From: Lachnospiraceae bacterium
GTDB lineage: Bacteria; Bacillota; Clostridia; Lachnospirales; Lachnospiraceae
Length of the DNA: 12,801 bases
Reading direction: 5' to 3'
Assembly (NCBI GenBank): GCA_900764225.1
Contig: CAAFNG010000429.1
Span: forward strand, 1 to 12,801
A program made the position numbers and the translations under genes. The notes under the pieces are model-generated. The model had not been told where the DNA came from, searched no databases, and saw only the letters and a program-made list of their open reading frames with translations. Positions 6,996 to 12,801 of this stretch are shown one piece after another (the first letter of the stretch is position 1; each line of letters begins with the position of its first letter).

Positions 6996-8612
6996 TCATT
7001 TTACATATTTATGAATAGTTGCCTTTACAGCTCCGGGTCCTGCGATCATCTCACGGAACATATCCTCGATCTTCTCTCCGACACCATCTTTATAAAGGTC
7101 TGTGAAGAACAGTCTCTCATTGGAAAGGATCGGCTTCAGCTGATCCTTGAAGGTTTCCGGTTTTCCGATCACGATATCGCCAAGCTGCTCTGTGATCTCC
7201 TCGTTCATCGGGTCCGGTGCAAGTTCAAATTTATTTCCTTCATCATCTACAGCCAGCATGTATCTCAGCCATCCCGCGATTCCAAGAGGGATTGCTGTCA
7301 GTCTGGAAGCATCTCCAAATTTCTTCACATATGCTTTTACAGTCTCACCGAAACGGATACCTACCATCTGAGACACATCTACAGCCAGACGAAGGTTGGT
7401 ATCTCCAAGATACTCATTCGGGAAACGGTCATTGAAAAGCTCATCCACAAATGCCTGTGGGGAAAGAATTCCAGGATCTGCAACTACCGGAAGTCCCTCG
7501 TCATAAGCAACCATACGGGCCATTTTCATCATATCTTCGTTGGTGTTCAGCATGTGTGCAAAGAGATCATAGCCAAGTACCACACCAAGAGGGCCGGTTG
7601 CGGAATGTACTGGATTCAGGCATACGGTTACTTTCATTCTCTCGGAAAGATTGACGGTATTTCTGTCCGCCATGTATACGCCGAAGCCTTTTTCCAGAGC
7701 AGGACGTCCGTTAGGGAAGCTGTCCTCGATAACAAGATACTGCGGCTTCTCAGCATTAACAAATGGTGCGATGTATGTTTTCTTTCCTGTGATCACCGGC
7801 TGCATGTCTTCAACTCCAAGGTTCTCAAGGTCTGCTGCGATCTGCTCGCTTGGACGAGGTGTGATCTTGTCGATCATGGTCCACGGGAATGCAACCACCT
7901 TCTCATCCGTTACATAATCTACGAAGCCATCATCTACAAAGCCTGCTTTATGCCACTCCTCTGTCATTGTCAGCACGGACTCACGGAGCTTGGCACCGTT
8001 CTGTGAGCAGTTATCCATAGATACCAGAGCGATCGGATATTTTCCTGCTTTATATCTCTCATTCAGCATAGCCACAAGAACTGCCATTGCTCCTGTTGCC
8101 TTATCCGGACCATTTTTAATATCTGCTTCCACAAACGGGAACCATGTTCCGTCTGCTTTCTGAAGTGCATAGCCCTTCTCTGTAATAGTAAAAGAAACCA
8201 TTTGCAGTGACTTGCTTGCAAAGATCTCTTTCAGGCGGTTCCACTGTGCCGGATCTGAGGATTGTGCCTTCACTGCCTCTGCAAGTGCTCCGAGTACTTT
8301 ATATTCACGTGTTCCGTCTCCGTGAAGGATCACGTTCAGTCCCAGATTGTCATATGGCTCATAGATCTTATCTACTACATCATAGTCAAAAGTCTCCACA
8401 CAGGTAATGCCGCGGTCCAGAACGCCTTCCTCCAGAAGTCCGTCTGCGATCCCGCCAATAAATACACGGAAAATATTTCCGATTCCGAAGTGTACCCAGC
8501 CCGGTTCTCTTCTTGCCTTCTCGGAAACTGCTTCCACGTCATATCCCGGAAGATCGATTCCTGCTTTTTCCCATGCTTCATGTTCTTTGATTCCGTTTCT
8601 TGTTAATTTCAT
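6996..8612 (-). CDS. Mannitol dehydrogenase family oxidoreductase (fructuronate reductase-like)
   Basis: A 538-aa NAD(P)-dependent long-chain polyol/sugar-acid dehydrogenase of the family that includes mannitol 2-dehydrogenase and D-fructuronate reductase (UxuB). The N-terminal Rossmann motif is GIGNIFRVF (43-51). The conserved DN of SMDNCSQNG (about 200) and the FPWTMIDKITPRP block (242-254) are present. The catalytic segment is MKVTVCLNPVH (Lys327, Asn333, His336). Start: the frame opens 30 nt earlier, but the ATG at 8612 has AGGGAGGT at ideal distance and begins MKLTRNGIKEH, so I use it. The ROK repressor is divergent and the VOC gene was probably the next gene downstream before the IS inserted. 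Substrate cannot be decided; D-fructuronate/D-mannonate is a reasonable guess, mannitol or another ketose possible. Confidence 0.87.
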   Translation of the reverse strand: MKLTRNGIKEHEAWEKAGIDLPGYDVEAVSEKARREPGWVHFGIGNIFRVFIGGIADGLLEEGVLDRGITCVETFDYDVVDKIYEPYDNLGLNVILHGDGTREYKVLGALAEAVKAQSSDPAQWNRLKEIFASKSLQMVSFTITEKGYALQKADGTWFPFVEADIKNGPDKATGAMAVLVAMLNERYKAGKYPIALVSMDNCSQNGAKLRESVLTMTEEWHKAGFVDDGFVDYVTDEKVVAFPWTMIDKITPRPSEQIAADLENLGVEDMQPVITGKKTYIAPFVNAEKPQYLVIEDSFPNGRPALEKGFGVYMADRNTVNLSERMKVTVCLNPVHSATGPLGVVLGYDLFAHMLNTNEDMMKMARMVAYDEGLPVVADPGILSPQAFVDELFNDRFPNEYLGDTNLRLAVDVSQMVGIRFGETVKAYVKKFGDASRLTAIPLGIAGWLRYMLAVDDEGNKFELAPDPMNEEITEQLGDIVIGKPETFKDQLKPILSNERLFFTDLYKDGVGEKIEDMFREMIAGPGAVKATIHKYVK

Positions 8613-8680
8613 TTTGAAACCTCCCTGTTTTTCGCTTTTCACTTTAATATTATAGTTGCGTCTTTGACTTATGTTTATAT

Positions 8681-8876
8681 CTTAACTTTAAGTAGAGTAT
8701 ATAACTTTCATTTTTAAAAATCCATTGACAGAAGCTCTAATTTTTTAAATCTTTTTTTGTACACTTTTACTTGTTTCCACCCTGTCCTGTATTTAGAAAG
8801 TGCTGTCATTGCATTTTCAGACTTTTTCATATAAAATACAATTTAGACTTAATCATATCTTTTAACACTATTAAAA
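8681..8876. promoter_or_regulatory. Divergent control region with AT palindromes (candidate ROK operators)
   Basis: Between the oxidoreductase and the ROK repressor are three symmetric AT-rich sites: CTTAA-CT-TTAAG (8681-8692), ATTTTTAAAAAT (8710-8721, perfect 12-bp palindrome) and TTTTAA-N5-TTAAAA (8860-8876). ROK repressors of the NagC/Mlc/XylR type bind AT-rich inverted repeats, and the last site lies just after the predicted start of the repressor transcript, fitting autoregulation. AT-rich palindromes arise easily by chance, so this is a suggestion only. No gene is visible in 8613-8909. Confidence 0.3.
8809..8837 (+). promoter_or_regulatory. Candidate promoter of the ROK repressor gene
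   Basis: TTGCAT at 8809-8814, 17-nt spacer, TAAAAT at 8832-8837 (five of six -10 bases). It lies about 70 nt upstream of the ROK start codon. Confidence 0.45.
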
Positions 8877-8909
8877 AATCATATTTGTTAACAGAATCGG
8901 GAGAATTTT

Positions 8910-10043
8910 ATGAGCGAAAAAGGATTAACCACTATCACTTTAAAGAAAATAAACCGTTCCAAGGTTTATCAATATATTTACAGAAACAGGCAGACTTCCA
9001 AAATGCAGATCGTACAGGATCTTCAGATGGGACTTTCCACTGTAAGCCAGAATCTAAATCTCCTCGAAAAAGAAGGGCTGATTGACCGTAACGGATATTT
9101 TGATTCCACAGGCGGGCGGAAGGCTCAGGCTATACAGATCGTCGCAGATTTCCGCATTTCCATCGGAATCGGAATCCTGAAAAACATGTTCCATATCACA
9201 GCTATTGATCTGTATGGAAATGCTTTTTACACAGATACTATTCCGTTGCCATATTCCAATACAGAGGATTACTATAAAAAGCTTACGGATAAAATCCGCG
9301 GATTTATCGCAGAACATCATTACGACGAGCAGAAGATCCTCGGCATTTCCATCGCCACTCAGGGAATCACCTCACCGGATAACTCCACGGTGATCTATGG
9401 AAATATCATGAACAATACCGGCATGTGCCTGGAGGATTTTTCCCGTCATCTTCCTTATCCCTGCCATCTGGAGCACGATTCCAAGTCAGCAGCCTTCCTG
9501 GAGCTGTGGAATCATCCGGAGCTTGACAGTGCTGTGGTCTTTCTTCTGAACCGCAACCTGGGCGGTGCCATCATTACTGATCACAGGATCCATCAGGGCA
9601 GCTCCATGCACAGCGGAACTCTGGAGCATATGTGCATGGATCCGGATGGTCCTTTATGCTACTGCGGAAACCACGGCTGCCTGGAAACCTACTGTTCCGC
9701 CAATTCCCTGGAGCAGTCTGCTGGCATGCCTGTAAAAGAATTTTTCCCTCTTCTCCGCGAAAAAAAATCTCCCCGGCTTACCAGTCTCTGGGAAGATTAT
9801 CTTAGGCATCTGGCCTTTGCCATGAGAAACCTGAACCTGATCGTGGACGCGCCGATCATTATCAGCGGATATCTGGCACCATATTTCACAGAAGAAGATA
9901 TTAACAAGCTGCTGGAGCATATTAATTCTTCCTCGCCATTTCCGATTGGCAGATCGCAGATTCTGGTTGGCACACACGGACAGTATACCCCTGCGATCGG
10001 CGCTGCACTGTTTTATGCGGATCAGTTTATCCGAAGCGTTTAA
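8910..10043 (+). CDS. ROK-family transcriptional repressor (NagC/XylR type)
   Basis: A 377-aa ROK regulator. A winged helix-turn-helix occupies residues about 16-75 (SKMQIVQDL..GLSTVSQNLNLLEKEGLI, ending in the STGGRKAQ wing). The sugar-binding ROK domain follows. Its zinc motif is complete: His240 of LEHM plus Cys250, Cys252 and Cys257 in CYCGNHGCLE. Asp190 in EHDSKSAAF corresponds to the sugar-binding/catalytic Asp of ROK kinases, but the N-terminal DxGGT phosphate motif is lost, as expected for a repressor rather than a sugar kinase. GGGAG precedes the ATG by 7 nt. It is the only plus-strand gene and is divergent from the mannitol dehydrogenase-family gene, which it most likely controls together with the VOC gene; the inducer is unknown. 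It ends in a bidirectional terminator. Confidence 0.9.
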   Translation: MSEKGLTTITLKKINRSKVYQYIYRNRQTSKMQIVQDLQMGLSTVSQNLNLLEKEGLIDRNGYFDSTGGRKAQAIQIVADFRISIGIGILKNMFHITAIDLYGNAFYTDTIPLPYSNTEDYYKKLTDKIRGFIAEHHYDEQKILGISIATQGITSPDNSTVIYGNIMNNTGMCLEDFSRHLPYPCHLEHDSKSAAFLELWNHPELDSAVVFLLNRNLGGAIITDHRIHQGSSMHSGTLEHMCMDPDGPLCYCGNHGCLETYCSANSLEQSAGMPVKEFFPLLREKKSPRLTSLWEDYLRHLAFAMRNLNLIVDAPIIISGYLAPYFTEEDINKLLEHINSSSPFPIGRSQILVGTHGQYTPAIGAALFYADQFIRSV

Positions 10044-10045
10044 AA

Positions 10046-10130
10046 CAAAAAAACAACCGACACCAGATTTTTTCAGAGATCCTGTATTTTCTGATCTCTG
10101 AAATGCTTCTGTCTGTCGGTTGTTTTATTT
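10046..10130. terminator. Nested bidirectional terminator between the ROK gene and udk
   Basis: An outer perfect 10-bp helix (ACAACCGACA at 10053-10062 with TGTCGGTTGT at 10114-10123, extendable by A-T pairs) encloses a second perfect 8-bp helix (CAGAGATC at 10074-10081 with GATCTCTG at 10093-10100). An A-rich tract lies on the left and TTTTATTTTTTATTT on the right, so it can stop transcription from both converging genes. Confidence 0.88.
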
Positions 10131-10131
10131 T

Positions 10132-10752
10132 TTATTTCTTCAGTTCCTCAAGCAGCTGCTCGATCTTGGATACAAACAGATCAAACGCTACATTATTCTT
10201 ACCGCTGTTGATCACAATATCTGCCTTGGCTCTTGTAGGCTCCACGTACAGATAATGCATCGGTTTCACCGTAGTCAGATACTGATCGATGATTCCGTTA
10301 AGGTCTCTTCCACGCTCCTCCACATCTCTGGAGATACGGCGCAGGATCCTCTCATCTGCATCAGCCTCCACATAAACCTTGATATCCAGAAGATCCCGGA
10401 TCCTCTCATCTGCAAGAAGAAGGATTCCTTCTACCAGAATGACCGGGCGCGGCTCGATCTTTATTACCTTGTCTGAGCGGTTATGCTGACTGTAGTCATA
10501 TACCGGGCATTCAATGGTTTTGCCTTCCTTCAGCTGCTTCAGCTGCTCCACCAGAAGATCTGTTTCCAGAGAATCCGGATGGTCATAATTTACCTTTACA
10601 CGTTTTTCAAAAGGGATTCCATCCTGTCTGCGGTAGTAATTATCATGATAGATCACTACCACATCATCTCCGAAATGTTTCTTCAGTCTGTTTGTAAATG
10701 TAGATTTACCAGAGCCAGATCCTCCGGCAATTCCGATAATAATACTTTCCAT
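10132..10752 (-). CDS. udk: Uridine kinase
   Basis: A 206-aa uridine/cytidine kinase that phosphorylates uridine and cytidine to UMP and CMP in pyrimidine salvage. The Walker A loop is GGSGSGKST (10-18). The nucleoside-binding region holds YHDNYY (35-40), the NYDHPDS segment (55-61) and YDYSQHNR (85-92), and VEGILLL (108-114) corresponds to Walker B. The RRISRD..ERGRD lid (138-150) and the QY...VKPMHYLYVEPT stretch are typical of Udk. Length is normal. It starts 6 nt after the stop of the PfkB kinase gene with AGAGAAG before the ATG, so the two are one operon. Together with the transporter remnant upstream this points to a nucleoside uptake and salvage operon. Confidence 0.95.
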   Translation of the reverse strand: MESIIIGIAGGSGSGKSTFTNRLKKHFGDDVVVIYHDNYYRRQDGIPFEKRVKVNYDHPDSLETDLLVEQLKQLKEGKTIECPVYDYSQHNRSDKVIKIEPRPVILVEGILLLADERIRDLLDIKVYVEADADERILRRISRDVEERGRDLNGIIDQYLTTVKPMHYLYVEPTRAKADIVINSGKNNVAFDLFVSKIEQLLEELKK

Positions 10753-10758
10753 CTTCTC

Positions 10759-11679
10759 TTACCTCGTAAGCCCGAACTCTTCCGGCATGAATCTCGGGCA
10801 GATATTCTCTGATGTACAGATTACAGTTGAAGAAAGTCTGGTGCCGATCGCGCAGGCTTCCCGTAAGGTTTTTCCGTATGTAAGCCCGATGCATACACCG
10901 GAGAAAAACGCATCTCCTGCTCCGGTGGTGTCAATGACGTCGACCTTCAGTGCCGGATAGACACCTTTATCACCATTCTCATCTGCATACACAGCACCTT
11001 TATCACCCATGGTCACTACCATCTTTGAGATCGTTGCGGAACGGATACGCTCCAGAAGAATATCTGCAAGATCTTCCGGAGACACATTCTCATAGTCCTC
11101 TGAAAAAAGAATTCCCGCTTCCTGCTGATTGCATACAAAACACTCTGTTTTCCGCAGGAAATCTCTTCTCTCAATGGCAATACTCATATTGGAAACCAGG
11201 GCATAGACCTTTTTGTTGTATTTCTCAGCATAGGCAAATGTCTTTTTTACGATGTCCTTGTCCAGATCGATCTCGATTGCAACACTGTCCGCATCCTTAA
11301 AGATCTCGTCTCCGTGTTCATCCAGGATCTGCTCGATCCATTTGTGATCCGGTCTTTTTGAAATGGAACCAACTACATCTCCCTCATGGTCAAAAACTGC
11401 AAGCCATGTTCCCATTCCGTTTTCAACTTTTTTCATATACTGGGTATTTACCTTATGGCGGTCCAGCTTACGGATCACATCCTCGCCCATACTGTCATCA
11501 TCTACGGCACTGACAAATGTAGGCTCCAGCTCCACGTTGGCGATATCCTCTACCACATTTCGTCCTACTCCGCCATGGATCTGAACCACAGTCCCTGCGT
11601 TTCGTCCATACGGAATATATGGCGATGTAGAATAGCCCTTGACATCAATAAAAACATCTCCGATCACTACAATTCCCAT
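10759..11679 (-). CDS. PfkB-family kinase, pseudouridine kinase-like
   Basis: A 306-aa ribokinase-superfamily kinase. The N-terminal signature is GGVGRN (36-41), which in my knowledge is characteristic of pseudouridine kinases (PsuK) rather than ribokinase (GGKGAN). NQQE (184-187) corresponds to the NxxE Mg/phosphate motif, and DTTGAGDAFFSG (250-261) gives the anion hole and the catalytic base Asp256. AAAGGAGG precedes the ATG strongly; the upstream remnant ORF ends 14 nt before. Being directly before udk and after nucleoside-transporter remnants supports a nucleoside substrate. No pseudouridine-5'-phosphate glycosidase (psuG) is in the window, so the substrate remains an inference; another nucleoside or sugar is possible. 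Confidence 0.85.
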   Translation of the reverse strand: MGIVVIGDVFIDVKGYSTSPYIPYGRNAGTVVQIHGGVGRNVVEDIANVELEPTFVSAVDDDSMGEDVIRKLDRHKVNTQYMKKVENGMGTWLAVFDHEGDVVGSISKRPDHKWIEQILDEHGDEIFKDADSVAIEIDLDKDIVKKTFAYAEKYNKKVYALVSNMSIAIERRDFLRKTECFVCNQQEAGILFSEDYENVSPEDLADILLERIRSATISKMVVTMGDKGAVYADENGDKGVYPALKVDVIDTTGAGDAFFSGVCIGLTYGKTLREACAIGTRLSSTVICTSENICPRFMPEEFGLTR

Positions 11680-11693
11680 TACCTTTTCCTCCT

Positions 11694-12521
11694 TTATCTC
11701 TGTCCCTTATCATAAGGGATTCCTTCTGCCTTCGGTGCTCTTGATTTCTTGGAAGAAACAGCAAGCACAAGCAGAAAAATAATATACGGAAGCATCTTGT
11801 AAACATTGATTCCAACGGAATCTGCTGCTTGTGGATGCTCACCGCAGGCCATCAGGCGAAGTCCCAGACGAGTACGGTATAATACAATGTTCGCCGCGAT
11901 CAGAAGTACGATCGTGATGATCATAAACCAGTTCACCTCAAAACCTGCGATCTTCACAATAGAAAACGCTTTTTTCTGGTAAATGTACTGAATCGTGGAT
12001 GATACGTTGTTTGGATTCTCCGCCATATTGATGGCTTTGACAAATACGGTAGCTGCCGCTGCTCCGATATCTCTGGCATTCATATCCAGTGCAATAAATT
12101 TAACATCCGGATATTTAAAAGAAGTGTCCACGACTGTCTGCGCGAATACATAGCCCGGAAGTACAATAATGTTGTACCCTTCCGCAACTGCCACATCCAC
12201 CATGGCTGTTCTGGCATAGTCTGTATCACCGTCCGTTTTCTTATACGTGAAGTCAATATTGTTGGCTTTACAGTAATCTCTGCACGCTTCATACGTTGTC
12301 TGATTAAATGACTGGTCTGTAATATCCGCAGCATCCGTGATCATACAAACTTTGTACTCAGAGCTTCCCGTATCTTCACTGGCTGAAGTCTTTCCTCCGT
12401 TATTTATTCTCTTATCCTTTTTACAGAAGTCCCGGAAATTACTGTACCCGCTTCTGCCGCTTCGGATGCAGTAATTTCTGAAACTGCTGCAGGACCATAA
12501 TATGCCCAGTATGAAAATCAT
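11694..12521 (-). pseudogene. Chimeric remnant: BMP nucleoside-binding lipoprotein fused to nucleoside ABC permease fragments
   Basis: One open frame of 275 codons made of pieces that normally belong to separate genes. Residues about 42-153 (SSEYKVCMITDAADITDQSF..., IIVLPGYVFAQTVVD, DVKFIALDM) are the N-terminal lobe of a BMP/TmpC-type nucleoside-binding protein. Residues 154-243 (ATVFVKAINMAEN..., one membrane helix, LYRTRLGLRLMACGEHPQAADSVGINVYKM) are the middle of a nucleoside ABC permease, and 244-275 (LPYIIFLLVLA..SKKSRAPKAEGIPYDKGQR) its C-terminus. The rest of the binding protein, the ATPase gene and other permease sequence are absent. The N-terminus is also damaged: MIFILGILWSCSS resembles the end of a lipoprotein signal, but the Ala/Glu-rich linker is read in another frame. 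The ATG lacks a ribosome binding site. It sits 14 nt upstream of the PfkB kinase gene, so it is the decayed front of that operon. It cannot work as a transporter. Confidence 0.75.
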
Positions 12522-12579
12522 AGCATAAATTTGTACTGTAGAGAAGTTTTTTTTTACAACATTCTACATATTCTTACAA
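12517..12579 (-). promoter_or_regulatory. Possible promoter region of the nucleoside operon
   Basis: Two weak minus-strand candidates. One is TTGTAA, 17 nt, TAAAAA (-35 at 12574-12579, -10 at 12551-12556). The other is an extended -10, TGCTATGAT (12517-12525), with no clear -35; it overlaps the ATG of the remnant ORF, which argues against that ATG being a real start. Either could still drive the two kinase genes. Confidence 0.3.
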
Positions 12580-12635
12580 AAAAAGAGCCTTTCGTTCTGA
12601 ATGCAGCTCCTGCATCCGTTTTCGGAAAGCTCTTT
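12578..12635 (-). terminator. Rho-independent terminator of metF
   Basis: Minus strand: AAAGAGC pairs with GCTCTTT at the base, with CTTTCCG/CGAAAGG-type pairing above it and an ATGCAG/CTGCAT hairpin at the tip, followed by a run of seven T. It lies about 70 nt after the MetF stop codon and separates metF from the nucleoside operon. Confidence 0.8.
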
Positions 12636-12656
12636 CCTGTTATTCCTGAATAATAT

Positions 12657-12699
12657 TTCTGACAATTGATCCGACAATTGTTTCCCGTCAGAATTTTTT
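12657..12699 (+). terminator. Plus-strand hairpin with T6 tract in the metF 3' region
   Basis: TTCTGAC (12657-12663) pairs with GTCAGAA (12687-12693), followed by TTTTTT. An alternative inner hairpin is ACAATTG-ATCCGA-CAATTGT. It is oriented to stop plus-strand transcription, although no plus-strand gene precedes it closely. It may instead act as a 3' stability hairpin of the metF mRNA. Confidence 0.4.
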
Positions 12700-12703
12700 A
12701 TGT

Positions 12704-12801
12704 TTAGATCTCAGCCTGTTTCAGCAGCTCCGGAATCTTGGACTCCCAGCCAAGTGCCATGATATGTACACCCTGGCAGTATGGCTTGCACTCTTTGATG
12801 A
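12704..12801 (-). CDS. metF: Methylenetetrahydrofolate reductase, C-terminal fragment (partial)
   Basis: Only the last 32 codons are inside the window: IKECKPYCQGVHIMALG, then WESKIPELLKQAEI and a TAA stop. The GVHIMALGWE block is what I recognise as the C-terminal end of clostridial-type methylenetetrahydrofolate reductases, in which the last strand and helix close the TIM barrel. The enzyme reduces 5,10-methylene-THF to 5-methyl-THF for methionine synthesis or one-carbon flow. The identification rests on a short stretch and is therefore moderate. It is followed by its own terminator. Confidence 0.6.
   Translation of the reverse strand, partial: IKECKPYCQGVHIMALGWESKIPELLKQAEI

Noticed and set aside
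6915..8006. A 363-codon plus-strand open frame across the IS left end and the oxidoreductase gene.
   Set aside because: It is antisense to the clearly recognisable mannitol dehydrogenase-family gene, has a low-complexity, Cys/His/Leu/Ser-rich composition typical of shadow frames, and has no ribosome binding site.
8618..8636. A CcpA cre-like stretch (TGAAAAGCG...AACA) before the oxidoreductase.
   Set aside because: The spacing between TG and CG does not fit the cre consensus and the stretch overlaps the ribosome binding region.
8613..8642. N-terminal extension of the oxidoreductase from an ATG at 8642.
   Set aside because: The extension translates the AGGGAGG ribosome binding site (QGGF) of the downstream ATG at 8612, which begins the family-like sequence.
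1..12801. CRISPR arrays, tRNA or rRNA genes.
   Set aside because: No regularly spaced repeats and no tRNA or rRNA sequence were seen on either strand.

Overview
The window looks like a chromosomal segment of a gut-type Clostridia, most likely Lachnospiraceae. The grounds are a moderate-to-low GC with AT-rich intergenic DNA, strong AGGAGG-type ribosome binding sites, and a gene set typical of that group (GH94 phosphorylase, DUF2201/VWA protein, ROK regulator, BMP-type nucleoside transporter genes, a clostridial-style MetF C-terminus). This is inferred from protein character only; no database search was possible. All genes but one (the ROK regulator) are on the minus strand, so operons read right to left.

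Layout, left to right. (1) 1-1954: a GH94 disaccharide phosphorylase (cellobiose/chitobiose phosphorylase type), cut by the left edge. (2) 2100-4459: a two-gene operon, overlapping by 4 nt, of a BspA-type leucine-rich-repeat protein and a DUF2201-like protein with an intact von Willebrand A MIDAS but a degenerate metallopeptidase motif; the MoxR-type ATPase often found with such proteins is not here. (3) 4762-5154: a small VOC/glyoxalase-fold metalloprotein. (4) about 5174-6968: a complete IS200/IS605 element with tnpA (Y1 HUH transposase), tnpB (RuvC nuclease, catalytic residues intact), both subterminal hairpins and an omega-RNA region. Its right end carries GAAT and TCAA exactly where IS608 has its guide and cleavage tetranucleotides. 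(5) 6996-8612: a mannitol dehydrogenase/fructuronate reductase family enzyme. Removing the IS leaves this gene and the VOC gene only about 46 nt apart, so the IS has split a likely operon. (6) 8910-10043: a ROK-family repressor, divergent from the oxidoreductase across an AT-rich region with several palindromes. (7) 10046-10130: a strong nested bidirectional terminator. (8) 10132-11679: uridine kinase and a PfkB kinase with the GGVGRN signature of pseudouridine kinases. (9) 11694-12521: a chimeric remnant ORF that joins the first part of a BMP nucleoside-binding lipoprotein to two pieces of a nucleoside ABC permease; everything that should lie between is gone. (10) 12704-12801: the C-terminus of MetF, followed by its terminator.

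How the parts fit: the right side is a decayed nucleoside uptake and salvage operon in which the two kinases survive but the transporter has collapsed into one fused ORF. The middle is a ROK-regulated sugar-acid or polyol module interrupted by a TnpB transposon. The left holds a disaccharide phosphorylase and a cytoplasmic LRR + VWA pair of unknown function. The most unusual items are the chimeric transporter ORF, the well-preserved IS608-like TnpB element with a reconstructable empty site, and the LRR/DUF2201 pair without its ATPase.
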